Shown piece by piece: positions 12,381 through 24,099 of a DNA stretch of 64,000 nucleotides. The notes under the pieces are model-generated. The model did no database searches. It was given only the letters and a program-made list of their open reading frames with translations, and was not told where the DNA came from. The DNA lies in contig VCMS01000008.1 of assembly GCA_022539475.1 (NCBI GenBank), forward strand, positions 248,001-312,000, in the 5' to 3' direction. The position numbers and the translations under genes were made by a program. This DNA comes from Gracilaria domingensis (Eukaryota; Rhodophyta; Florideophyceae; Gracilariales; Gracilariaceae). Every line of letters starts with the position of its first letter. Position 1 is the stretch's first letter.

Positions 12381-13146
12381 TGCTGGGGAACGTGATTTAT
12401 CAAAGATAGCTTTGTAGGACAAATCAATTGGTGCGGCAAATGTAAGTTTAGGTTCGCGCCACACATACAATGTTAAGAACATGTTCTTGTGACGCATGCG
12501 TTTAAGTGAACTTCAAAGCTTATCGTGTGTCACGTGCGCATGATACGGCTCCCATTCAAATTCTAGACGGAAAGGTTTAAACTTAGGTTGGCGTCCGTAG
12601 AGGTTATATCTCTTTCCTGAGAATAGCTTTCGGTTTTAAAGAGCTGTATGATACCCATACTTGAGCAGCAATGTACATGCGACAGATACATTCTTCGAAG
12701 AAACTTTTCCAAGAACTTTTGGAAAGAACAACTTTCGGCTATATTGAGCATGAAGAGAACCTATTCGAAAGCGAATTCTTCTAAAGCCGGTGACGTCCAT
12801 AAGTCAAAGAAAAGGGCAAAGCTTTCAGATAGTAATAAGACTATCATACTTGGAACTACAATGGGGTTTGCTGGGGGATCGCACCAAATAAGCGCGTTTG
12901 GCGTCAACTTTAAAAGCGTCTCCACAGCACCAAAACCTCCCCCGTTCTTGCAACTCTCACACTGATGGCTGACCGAACTGAGAAGTGTGCAGTCAGAACG
13001 CTTTTTTGGGCTATTGCTGCACCTCTTCGAGTCGCAATGAGTATCTCCAAGCAAAGGAAGAGGCGCAGAACGCATAAATCTGCAAAGCACACACGCTTGG
13101 GCCTCATCCGCTCACAAGAACCGCAACAAAGAGCCCCTTGGCAGCA

Positions 13147-14059
13147 TATTCTCGAACAAAGAACCAGTGCAGAATTTATTGCGGTCACAAACTTCAACAA
13201 AGTGGTCTTCAAGCAACAACATTTACCGTTTTTGAAGCCGCAGGAGCACTTTTCTGAGCACTTTCCACTTATGGAAATCCCCATCTCAAAATTCAAATCA
13301 AAAGGGGCCGTCAGCCTTTAAAAGAAAGTTCCTAACATCGCGCGATTCGTTAGTTCTTGTTCTTTACTTTCAAAAGACCTCGTTCACAAACACACAGCTG
13401 TACACCTTTTCGTTATAGTACCGTCGTCCACAAGCGTTTGGCTTGAATACAGAATCTTGGTGTTGGGTAAGGCACTACGGTCACCAGGTGCGGAACACTT
13501 CTCTGTGCGATGGCAGACATTCGAAGAAATGAAGGCATCGGCTGAGCCGATGAAGAAGAACCGAAGCCTTGGACCTTTCTTGAAAGGCGTGTTCTGCAGT
13601 ACAGATGGTGGAAGATTACGTTGCCAGAACTACGGGGATATTAACCTGCAAAATGAATTCTACGAAGAATATGCTCAACAGGAAGAAGTGATTAATTTTT
13701 TTGTGCTCAACTTCTTTGGGAAAATCATTCATGCTGCCATAAAGTTCCCGGGTAATTTGCACGATAACAAACTCGCTGCTGTACCCAGGTTATACTATCC
13801 AAATCTGTGGGAGGAGCGCAAGCCTCCTGGCATGGCTATACTGGGAGACTCTGCTTTCGTTAATAACTCAAACTGCCCAAACTCAAAGATTCTTAGGGCA
13901 AGAAAGTCCAACGAAACGCATGATACAACACAGTTTAGCGAGTTGGACGCAATTGACTTAATGAAATGGAGGGCTACGCCTAGTGAACGGCAGACTGCTG
14001 AATGGGGCATTCGCGCACTGAAAGGTTCTTTCCAGCGCTTTCAGACGGTTCTACCGTAA
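13147..14059 (+). pseudogene. PIF/Harbinger-type transposase (DDE_Tnp_4)
   Basis: The long frame 13457-14059 (200 codons) holds the catalytic core of a DDE_Tnp_4 transposase: first Asp in FCSTDGGRLRC, the Harbinger-like segment AIKFPGNLHDNKLA, second Asp in MAILGDSAF, and the catalytic Glu in RQTAEWGIRALKGSF. The N-terminal helical part lies upstream in 13147-13320 (SAEFIAVTNFNKVVF), in a separate frame, so the gene is interrupted. These enzymes cut and paste elements with 3-bp target duplications. The frame ends at QTVLP just after the Glu motif, which is normal for the family. A SANT-like gene follows tail-to-tail at 14297, as in two-gene Harbinger elements. Terminal inverted repeats were not found. 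Confidence 0.75.
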
Positions 14060-14296
14060 GATGCAAAGCGAAGGGGAATGATCATTGAACTGGCTGTTCG
14101 TTTACTTAACGGCCCTACATGTCTCCTGGGACGCAAATAGATGGCATCTACATACAAGCCCTGCATTATATACGCTCGCGAGGTCACTTGCCGGAAAAGA
14201 AAAGTACGCGACTGCGAGCTTGCGAGCATTACGCGGACTTAGCCCTGCGGGGCTAGGCCCGCGCGAGCGGAAGAACTCACAACCTGTCACGTGCCA

Positions 14297-15160
14297 TCAC
14301 TTAAGTTGTTGCTGAGATTTTCTCCCAAACTGATTCTCCCCCAGTGTGTTGGAGAGCTGGAGTAAAACAGAATGCATACAGGTTATCATAGCCATTGTCT
14401 CTTGCACGTTCATTTTCACAACGTTCTTCACAGAACAAATCTCCTCCTTCATATCTATCCGCATGCTGACCGTATCTGTCGTACTACTAGTATCCTTGCT
14501 GCTTGACGGCATCCAATTCGCAATTATGCCAGTGAAACCAGTCATGGCATCTACCTTCTTTACCAGAACGTTCTCCGTCTTCTGCCCCTTGCCACATATA
14601 CCTCTAGCCCCAGTCTTACGCTTATGCTGCTTCGTTTCTAAGGTACTCTTCTCCCCCGTTCAATTGTCACTTCCCTCGTCGAATTCGTTTTCGTTCGAAT
14701 TGCTCGAATTAGAGTTTTGGCTATCGACATCGTCATCATCCAATGTCATTGCGCCAATGTTTTTGTATGTCACGAGCAATTTGCTTCGCTCTACGCACAT
14801 TAGAAGGACAAGAAGGGTCACAAGTGTTTTTCCTAGCAAGACGAAGCTTGCAATACTTGTTCCTTAGAGATCCATGATCTCGAGTTGGGCTTCTCTCTTC
14901 CTTGCTCCATGCCAGGAACTTTCCCCCCACTATAGCCTACATGTTTGTACCAATTGGATTGCTCCAACATCTTGCACGATATCGACTAAAGCTGTGACAT
15001 TGTCCTTACTATAGTTCGGAGCGCCACTCGACCCTCGGACGTCTTTTGGGAGTAGAAACGGGCTTTGATTTGCCATTTGAGGCCCACAACCTTTTCGTTA
15101 GGTCTGCGAAGCTAGACGGTCCATTTTGTGGTAAGTGCAGCTTTGATATTATCGCTCATG
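14297..15160 (-). pseudogene. SANT/Myb-like Harbinger partner protein, copy 2
   Basis: The - strand carries GSLRNKYCKLRLARK then DPSCPSNVRRAKQIARDIQ (about 14870-14750), the typical signature after the trihelix domain of transposon SANT-like proteins. An acidic Ser/Asn-rich linker and a helical C-terminus (14545-14297) follow, where an Asn/Thr/Met-rich helix could dimerise. The N-terminal part toward 15160 is recognisable only weakly and in another frame, and one stop splits the linker. In PIF/Harbinger elements this second protein binds the element ends and brings in the transposase. The convergent position next to the transposase at 13.1-14.06 kb supports a two-gene element. Confidence 0.6.
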
Positions 15161-15615
15161 GTGTTCAGGGATTGGTAAGAGTATGCGGCGATTGAGCGAA
15201 AGGATGGATGATTTGAGAGGACGTTAGCAGTGCACTTGATGGAAGTTGAGGTCCACCATGCCCAGGAACAGTGCTACATGCGCGGGTGTTACGGTTAGCG
15301 CCAAAGGCGCCAAATCTGATTCCCTGTTGTCGGACGTATTTATTGAACTCCACCAATTATTTGGGGGGTTGGCGGTCCGATAATTTCTGGCTGCACCCAT
15401 TGTATGGCATTGTGTCCTAGCCTCTGACCCAAGCGAAGTTAACCATTTTGGCTAAAAGTTTGAGAGCCACCTCAATAGGTTTCAGCAGCACTGCTGATTG
15501 GACGCCATTGTACACAGTTAGTCATGATCGTGCCAAGTGTTTTCGCGGCTCAATGTATTGCTCTGTATACTTAGGCAACACAAGTTTTGATTGGCTGTTA
15601 GTAAAAATCAACTGA

Positions 15616-16034
15616 CACTATGAGAAATTTTTGAAAAAAAGGGAGCGCAATTTGAGGGTGGATGGCTCCAATGGGTGATACATGGATGCCAAACGCAAGG
15701 CGCATTGATTGCGAGCAATGTGAGATTGCAGCCTAATTTCGCGGTGTCACATTGGAGGACGCCCGCTAAGCACATGGAGCGCACTTGAAGTGCACGCGAT
15801 ACATGTTGCACTCTATCAGCGCCCACATTGTCCGTACTTCGCGCCCCCACGATGTCAGTTTGCACTCCACGCGCACTCACAATAATGAAATAAACTATTA
15901 AAAAACTAAAATGCCCTGCCGAGAGTGTCACATTAGAACGCGGATGGCGTACAGGCGGAGTGCAGTTGGAGGCTAAACCACCCGAAAGATGCACTCCGTT
16001 TTCACTCACAAAAATTAAAAAATTTCTTGTAGGG
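15616..16034 (+). mobile_element. CACTA-type MITE, copy 1
   Basis: A 419-bp element bounded by CACTATGAGAAATTTTTG at the left and a right end reading CCCTACAAGAAATTTTTT on the - strand, that is, terminal inverted repeats of about 18 bp of CACTA/CCCTA type. It is flanked by TGA at 15613-15615 and TGA at 16035-16037, a 3-bp target duplication. Inside, GAGTGCA/TGCACTC words recur near both ends in both orientations, like the subterminal repeats of CACTA (EnSpm/CMC) elements. No coding capacity, so non-autonomous. Confidence 0.85.
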
Positions 16035-16037
16035 TGA

Positions 16038-16577
16038 TCATGGCCAGTAAGTGCAGATTCTGAAAACTGCTCTTGCCTCAAGAACGAGATGATATCAAAG
16101 AGTTGACATATTATGCACAAACCAGGAAATGGGGCACATCATGTCCGGTAGTAGTAAACAACCGCCAAGAGCACTACGCAGTATTCGATCGAAACATACC
16201 ATGAACACTCACTACGAAGTCGCAACCTTTTCGCAAAGTACTATCAGAAAACGGCAAAAAGGCAATTAGGGCCCACGATGCCAGATGAACCCGAATCTGA
16301 TGCTAACAATCTTGAACGTGAAGGAGATTGCGTTGAAGAACTTTTTCTGATGGACATGATTCAGAGAAGTTTCTTGTCATTGCATTAAAGTCCGAAAAAA
16401 ATCCAACTGTACAACAATGTCCCTTATTGCTTAGAATCGTGCCAGAAAAGCAATTTACATTTGGCCAAACTGTAACTTATGAAACGATCATACTCTCATA
16501 CGAGAAAGATTGGCCTCGTCAACTTGTTAATGAATGGAACTTTTATGAACGGCGTAAGATTGTGAACTAGTAAATAG
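16038..16577. other. no recognisable gene
   Basis: Spacer of about 540 bp between the MITE and the hAT remnant. Short frames only. It may be the eroded 5' part of the hAT element that follows. Confidence 0.3.
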
Positions 16578-17500
16578 TTGCAAAAACGAAGGAGAAGAAA
16601 TATGTTTCCACGCATAGATGCGTTGAAAGCATACATTGGTCTATCCGCGACGAAGCAGCTGAAGCACAAGCTTTGTGATCTACCTTTGACTCCGTTTTTT
16701 ACGGCAGAGCGTCGTCATCAAATCATGTATTTCTTTCGCATACGTTTGAGTGGTGGGTCTCGAAAGATTTCTTTGCTGACCCCTGTTCATCTCTTCTCGT
16801 ACGTTTTATATTTTCGAAGCATCGGGGACGATTATGATGTACACACAGCATCACATCCTCTGCTGAACCTTATGCAAACTTTTGTGTAATCTAGTGTGTT
16901 TCAGCCGACCCAGAAGCTTCCAAGTGCAGGGGGGGATGACGGGACTCTGTCGGAGTTGTTTGAAGAATTTACCTTTTTACCTTTGGCTTAAAACAATCAG
17001 GTACCAACTACGGGGTGGCTTGAAGTACTTATGACATTTTAAAACATTCCGGTTGTTCTACGTTACTGGAATTTGCGTTCCGTCTTCTGTCCGTCAGGCT
17101 GTCGTATTCTAGTATCGAAAGAAGTTTCAGCCCTCACAGAAGGATTCGGACGCCGTCTCTAAACAGTCTACATCCTCTGAAGGTTGAGAAGATGATTTTC
17201 TGTGCTTCCAACGGCGCACTTACATCTCAACCTCGCTGTCCTCCAGCCAAAATGACGAGATCGTACGCATCGAATCCAACACCGACAGAAGAGTTTGAGG
17301 TATCCGTGGTAAACTTAGGGTCGTACTTTGCTGCAGACGCAATTGCTGATGCGAACGACGAAGACGAGAATAATGATGACGTTGTCGTAGATTGGGAAAA
17401 TGATAAGGACGATATTAAACTTCTCGATGCTGGAATTATGCCGTCGTTCTTCGATGAGGACATTGAAGGCGAGCGTCAGCATCCCCACCTTCAGTCGTAG
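16578..17500 (+). pseudogene. hAT transposase remnant (C-terminal dimerisation region)
   Basis: Around 17100-17215 the + strand reads SYSSIERSFSPHRRIRTPS, then LNSLHPLKVEKMIFCASN, matching the hAT C-terminal dimerisation pattern (S-S-x-x-E-R-x-F-S, then R-x-x-L near an aromatic/hydrophobic helix). An acidic tail (17280-17460, rich in Asp/Glu/Asn) follows to the stop at 17500. The frame at 16578-16889 upstream may be a piece of the catalytic region, but I see no motif in it. The piece is truncated and interrupted. A more complete, different hAT lies at 26.9-28.5 kb. Confidence 0.5.
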
Positions 17501-17599
17501 TGTCATTGGAACCAGAATAGTCACTCTGCGCTATCTTTAGCATTCCGACAAGATTTTCGTGAACAAACTACTCATGTAGTGCGCTGCAGTGTGTGGGAT

Positions 17600-20500
17600 T
17601 CATAGGATCAAGGAGATTTAATTATTGAATGTTTCGGGACTGTGAGATCCTTCGTACCCTCGAATCAACTCAGTCAAACTTACTATCCCTTCGGAGAAGC
17701 TTCCTCGCTCCAAGTCTCATGTCATCCTCATTGTATCCCTCTTCATTCCCGTCATTCATATTATCGCGACAACATTCTGTTCGCTTTTTCGCCTCAGCCC
17801 CATATGTTTTAACAGACCGGCCAACCAACTGGGGAGAAGAATCGGCGTGCTTTGAACCCACTACATCTGGCAACTATCCGTAACTGCCTGCTCTTTACTC
17901 CTCTAACCTCGCAAGATCTGAAAGCGCTTCGTCCCTCTTTTTCGTCTTCTTCAGCGGCGCATGAAAACCCGAAGGACCTCCGCACACTCCATTGCCGCCC
18001 ATTCTTCCTTTGAATATCAGGCATTCCCTTGCACTATCATCGCTTCACCGTTCGTCTTATGCTCGACCATCAATTGCATCTCTGAGAAGACCGCCCTCTA
18101 TGAGGAAGCGATATGTCGAGGACAACCCGAAATTCTGGCTTTAGCTTGAGGCCGAGTACCTGACGGCTTGGCTCAACTATGAACTTGATGACGCTTCAGA
18201 GTCTCTGTTGTATGTCCCAGCATCTAGATTTGTGACATCCGACATATATGTTGCAAACTATGAGTGGTTGCTACGCTTCCATAACGAGACGAACTTCAGA
18301 ACGGACCTTCGTCGTCTTGGAAAACGCGTTAAGGAGGCCAACTTGTCCTTCAGTCCATATGTCAATTTGGCGACTGATCCATCCAGGTTTGAGCAGTTTC
18401 TTTCGCTCCTCACATTTTCGTACAAACCCACTTGGCTCCTTCTGGGATTCAGCGCCCTACTCCGCACCAGCTTTGTGTAATCTTGCAGAACACTGCAAAC
18501 GCTACTGATGAAGTGGACATTGCCGCATTGTTGGACCAACTGGTTGACCACATTTTGCGAACGCAGCTCGCTGTAGAGAAACCAGTTCTTCCCAATTTAC
18601 ATTGGAGAGCGCTCGCGCCACCACGTCTACCTTGCCGAATGGGACTGCTCCTGTCGAACAAAATGGTCTCTTATTACAATCCACCTTGTTACCGTCGCTG
18701 CATCTGGCCCAGGCGAGCCGGGATCGCGACGTGACCAGCAATATTCGCATGTCTTTGCTCAAAGCTATCTCATCGGGTCAGAAGTCTCAAGAGGTGCTAG
18801 AAAGGTTAGGCAAGATCTGCATGTACGACCCAACCGCTCTGAATCTCTTCCTGAGCAACCGCAGTTACAGACTTTAGTTAGACTGTCCAGTGCGGAAGAT
18901 AAGCAGCAACTTTGCCGTTCGAGACATCTCCACAGAACTTTGAGATTGCATTAGACTATGCAGATTTGTCGGCTTGCTTACCAGCGATCCGCAGATGCTG
19001 CAGCAAGTGAAGTACGGGTTCAACTTACGTACCAGCGACATGAAGAGAATGGAAAGGTACTCGCTGAACGTCATGACGGTCTTAGACTCTATCACGACTT
19101 ACGCATCCAAACGTCTTCGCGCTAGAGTGCACTGGAATGCAAGCGTGAATGATATCATGGAAGGAAAAGTTTTCCCAGGCGCTGGAGTAGCATCAGATGA
19201 CCATTCGTCCTTCCTTGCATCGCAAGTAGCAAACAGTGAAGAATGCAGCCCAGTTCGCTATAGAGACTCCTTTGCCGCACTTAGACACGACAACGTCGGG
19301 TGCAGTTGAGAGGGGCTCCAGAACTCAATCTGCTGCCATTCAAAGCGAGAAGAAATGCAAAGAGAGGGCGTCAATGGTGATTTTCTCCATGTACAAAGCG
19401 TTTCAGCTTAGAAAGAGAACTATGAACGACAAGGATAGCGCTATGTCGCTGCAGAGCGCTGTTAGTGGTTTCTTGGCTGGTTCTGACCATGAAGGCCTGG
19501 TGAACAGGAAAGAGAGGTTTGCCAAATTGCTGGAGAGCAAGCTCTGGAGCAGAAAGTTGCTCGCCCTCTCCGAGGATATGATTGCTTCAAAAGTCGGACT
19601 TTACAACATCCAGGAGGAAAACGAAGAAGCATTGAAAGGCTACCGGTTGTGTTCAAAATCTCTGGAAAATGTAGGAAAGGCAATAGTACTTCTTCTGAGT
19701 CAATTGAAGAAAATCGATGATCATATGCAAACAATGCTCTCACATGAGCACGGGATGAAGACTGAGAAAGCCGACAACGCATTGCCAACTAAAATAGATG
19801 TATTCGCGGATATTGCTGCCAGGATTGACGCAACTACAGCGAGAACAGTTCACAAGCCATAGACGGAAGTAGTTCTATGGACACGATGAAAGACCAGGGG
19901 TTTTCGGTTCAAAATCAGCAGACGCCAACTTCCCATTTGTTGAAACGTTCCATCAACCCAGCATCATCAAGAGCGGAAAACGAGGGTTTTCAAACACCTT
20001 AGATGACGTTTCGGCCAAAATCAGGGAGCAGACATTACGCAGAAACTCCATGCGATCGCTTCTCGTGGTATACAGCAAGCTCAGCAATTCAGAACTCGAA
20101 ACTTTTGGAGGACGAACCCTATGACGCATCTGCAGTCATCGTTCAATGCCAGTATAGGAATACAGGAGACAACAGCTTTGCACGCATACGTACTTTGGAA
20201 TCTAGTACCTCTAAGATGAATTATGGTCGTGTCAAGGGCGAACAGAATTTGTCTGTTCCGAAAAGTCTTTTTTTTTCAAGAGGAATCTTATCGTCTGAAG
20301 CAGAAACGAATGGGAGTACTGCGTATCAATTTCGTCTTGAGAGAAGTGAACTAATCTCGGAGATTGTCGCTCGAGCGGCTTATGATACAGATTTGGCGAT
20401 GCAGGAGAACAGTCAGAACCAGAGAAAACTCCGTGACATATCGATTTCGAATGAAACAATGAAGGAAGTTGTGCACGGTGTGCTTCAAGGCAGAGAATAC

Positions 20501-21850
20501 GAGTTTGATGTCGGAATCGGGCACGAAAACGATAGAGGCTTATATATCCAGTGCAGACGAGAGAAGCAGACAAAAAGAGTTTGCCCGGGCGGACCCACTT
20601 AACCAGGACTCGGACTCCTCGACGGATTTTGGAGACCCAAGTGAGGAGCTCCATCGTTTTCAGAGAAACGACGACATTGAAAATGAGGGAGTTACAAACT
20701 CGCAGTATATGCAGAAAGCGTGAACCCTGTGCAGAACAATGTTCCAAAGCCGACTGTTGTAGCATATGAGAAGCGTGTTTCCGAGGACACTTTCGAGATG
20801 AATCTGGAAGATTTGGGGAGCCCTCGAGGCCAACGGGTACTAACAGAGGCTTTTACTCTATCTCCAACACAGCTTTCTTCGTTGATTGCCTGCCTGATGG
20901 CAAAGTTCAAATACACGCCGATACACCTTGTTCTCTCAGTACAATCCATCGCTCAGGTCATGAGCCTGTGAAGCACAGTGGCTGAGAAGTATCGGAGGTG
21001 CTTCTGAACAAGAACGTTGCGCTGACGATGCGCAAGTAGCACATGCTAACATGGTTGGAGAAACTGGTATTGAAAAAGAAATGATAACATGTATAGAAGA
21101 AGCGTTGCCCTCTGCAGATGCTGCGTTCGAAAACCATATGGAACGGATACAAGCGAGGCATGATTCCGATACACATTGAAGAAAAGAGATATAAATGCGC
21201 TACAATAGAATTGATCAAACTGTTACTGCGTTCATGAAGAGATTAAAGCACGAACAAGGAAGATCAGAAGCCTCAAAGGAGGACTTGATAAAAGATTCAT
21301 GAACGCAGAGCTTCCCGTTTCGCTTGAATTTGAAGATGAGGAATGATTAGCTTTCTTGAAGATGATTCAAGCTCAGAATCTAGAATTCTCTCTGCAGAAA
21401 CTGAAGTAGAGCACGAGCTTGACGGTCTGGATGCAACGCTTCCTGTGACAAGTGCAGAGGATGACGACACTGACAGAGAGCTGATCCAACTGGAATGGAG
21501 GCGAGGCGCGATCTACAGAAAGCTGAACAGTTCTACTGACGTTGTCGCCAACGACATTGACAGCCTCTTGGTTTTTGGCTGAGCGAATCTACACATATTA
21601 CAGAAGTGAACTTGTACTAAAACTGGTGCGAGAACGGCTCAACCTAAGACAAGAGGGTCAAACACTATATGAATTGTTCGAGAACTCTACGTACAGTTAC
21701 AGGCTGAAGCTAGGTCGTATTGAAGAAGACGAAAATGAACTGGAAGATGCTGCTGCTTCCTTGGATGAAAGACTGCAAGATACCGGATCTCCCGTTTTCC
21801 AGCTACTTGAGGCCGATATTGGTCCCAAACCTATCCCTGGTAATCATTTA
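17600..21850 (+). other. long degraded coding region, unidentified
   Basis: Over 4 kb the + strand has a succession of protein-like stretches: 18208-18480, 18602-18877, 18974-19309, 19236-19862 (208 codons, helical, Lys/Glu-rich), 20003-20602 (199 codons), 20469-20723, 20720-20971, 21343-21582 and 21542-21850. They have balanced amino-acid use and amphipathic or acidic helices (for example DENELEDAAASLDERLQD near 21730), as expected for remains of one or two large proteins. No catalytic motif, zinc finger or membrane segment is apparent. It is clearly broken in several places. It could be the cargo of a large mobile or virus-like element. I do not recognise it. Confidence 0.4.
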
Positions 21851-22345
21851 GCTGGTATATGGACTATCTGTGACTCACAAAAGAGTTCAAGTGTCTACTA
21901 TGTGGCTGTTGTGTGCGAAAAACGGATGTACGACGTATGTGTGTCGTATCTATGTCGTGTGCATGGTTGGTGTATGAATCGTATTCGCACAAAACAGGCA
22001 CAGTGCCAATACCAATAGATTGCGTTTTATTCCGTTACATCTGCCATCATTTTTCATGCACCGGGCACTCATACGGCAACTATGCGACACAGATACGACT
22101 TATATACGACATTTTTTCAAACATGGCACAGAGTAGGCACCTGAACCCCCATATCAGAATTGAAACGTACGTACACCACCCAAATTTTCCCCTGGGTTCT
22201 GCTCATTGATCACGCACACGAAAGAGAGAGAGATCGAGTAGGGGTTTTTAATTAACGATTCCTGCCTTTCGAAATAATCCCTTGATTGTGGCACGTCCTT
22301 AGAATCAAAATGAGCCCCATCCTTATTCCACACACAAGCAGATCT

Positions 22346-22760
22346 CCCTATGAGAAATTTTTGGAAAATAGTGAGTGCAATTTGAGGTTGGATGGCCCCC
22401 AGTGGATGATACATCGATGCCAAACGGATGGCGCATTGAGTGCGATCAATGTGCGATTGCAGCCTAATTTCGCGCTGTCACATTGGAGAGCGCCCGCTAA
22501 GCACATGGAGCGCACTTGAAGTGCACGCGATACATGTTGCACTCCATCAGTGCCCACATTGTCCGCACTTCGCCCCTTACGATCTCAGTTTGCACTCCAC
22601 GCGCACTCACAATAATGAAGTAAACTATAAAAATATTAAAATGCCATGCCAAGAGTGTCACATTGGAACGCGGATGGCGTACAGGCCGAGTGCAGTTGGA
22701 GGCTAAACACCCCAAAAGGTGCACTCCATTTGCACTCAAAAAAATGAAAAAATTTCTTCC
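22346..22760 (+). mobile_element. CACTA-type MITE, copy 2
   Basis: Same orientation as copy 1 and closely similar over its length (shared blocks such as GCACATGGAGCGCACTTGAA and GATACATGTTGCACTC). The left end is intact (CCCTATGAGAAATTTTTGG). The right end is eroded near 22755-22760 and no target duplication is visible, so this is an older or end-damaged insertion. Confidence 0.8.
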
Positions 22761-22980
22761 ATTGCACAGGTCCCGCAATGAGCGAGAACGGCTTGCCGCT
22801 CCCCTCTCTCATGTCCACAACCGTATGTCAGATTCGGAGTAAATGCTTCGTGCTTGTGGGGGCCAGGGCGGGTGTAAAGTCCGTAGTGACTTCGCCGAGA
22901 TGAGCTCGCGAAGCGAGCGAGCTGAACGTGGCGGAAGAGAGAACATGGCCCGCGCAAGCACACTCGCTTGGCACGTGAAG

Positions 22981-24009
22981 TTACTCGTCAATATTCAAAG
23001 AACCACCCTCATTCTCTGAAGTAACCACTCTAGTTGAGGGCTCGAGGCTTGTAGCAGCAGGGACAACGACAGTGTCTAGGCCGTTGGTTTCGTTAGCATC
23101 AGAGAGATGCTCAGTAACGAGAAGCTGTTTTTCAAGGGATGGGTCTAAGATCAATGCATTTGTTGGCAGCGGTGGAGGTAATGGTGTCACAGTAACTGGA
23201 ACAGGAAGGTTTTGACTTTTTGCCTAAATACTCACTAAGAGCCCAAATTGTTCACTTTGTCCCCTTTGTAATGCGGCACTTGCCGTCGCGGCGTTCGCAA
23301 TTCAAGTCTGCGCACGAAGATTTTGCAAGTCAGCTGCAGACCTTCTTCTCTCCCGCATGTCTTTCTCTTTCTTCCTTTTGCGATTGTACTCTTCGAAAGC
23401 TTCTCGGCGTTCACCACCTCGCTTTAGCTTTTGCGCTCGAGACTCACGAGCCCTAAGAAGTGCGGTGCTGGCGTCATCATCTGTTGTCAGAGCCCGCTTG
23501 TTTGCTTCGTGTTTGTAATCGAGTACCACCTGATCCAAAACATGCTATGCGTCACCATCCTTTCCACGCGCGGCAGCAATCAGATCGTTCTCTGCATTTT
23601 CGTCAGCTGCAGTTGAGATGGTTATCATTTTTGCCATTTCGTTTATGTTCTTGGCAACTTCATACACATTCTCTCCGGACACATTCGACATATACACACG
23701 GCACCATGCTATGCTGTATTTGTTAGTTTCACTTATGACTTGCGCGTCAGTGATATACCTCGTTCGAGACTTTTTAGCTAACGAAGCGCATGTCTTCTCC
23801 AACGTCTTGAGCTTCTGTAGAGCAGCTTGCAACGCAACTAGCTCTAGAACTACCCATATCTTCTCCACCTTGTTCATCACAAAGCGACGTAAGTCTTTCT
23901 TTGAATTGCTCTGTGGTGTGGGTGAGGGAGGTGGCGAGACGATGACTTCGTTTAAGCATGGCGTTGAGGCCTGCATATGCTCCAAGAGGACAGCATCCGA
24001 TTCGCTCTC
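22981..24009 (-). pseudogene. unknown coiled-coil protein, interrupted
   Basis: A single - strand frame runs from an ATG at 24009 to a stop at 22981 (about 343 codons) and is interrupted only by three in-frame stop codons, without frame changes. It has an acidic start (MESESDAVLLEHMQAS), a Pro/Ser linker (SPPPSPTPQSNSKK), helices (VLELVALQAALQKLKTLEK), a strongly charged coiled coil (EEYNRKRKKEKDMRERRRSA) and a Thr/Pro/Leu-rich tail. No domain known to me. The coiled coil and basic stretch would suit a DNA- or RNA-binding structural protein. It lies next to a MITE but shows no link to it. Confidence 0.5.
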
Positions 24010-24099
24010 CATGGTCTTCTGTGAGATGGAACGGTGTTGAAACAAGTTTGGAAACGTTGGAAACTAGTGTGAGCGCCACCGTCGATCATAGAGCCGTGT

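Noticed and set aside
14346-14867. Hydrophobic + strand frame of 173 codons resembling a membrane protein
   Set aside because: It is antisense to the SANT-like gene, whose - strand residues fit a known family signature.
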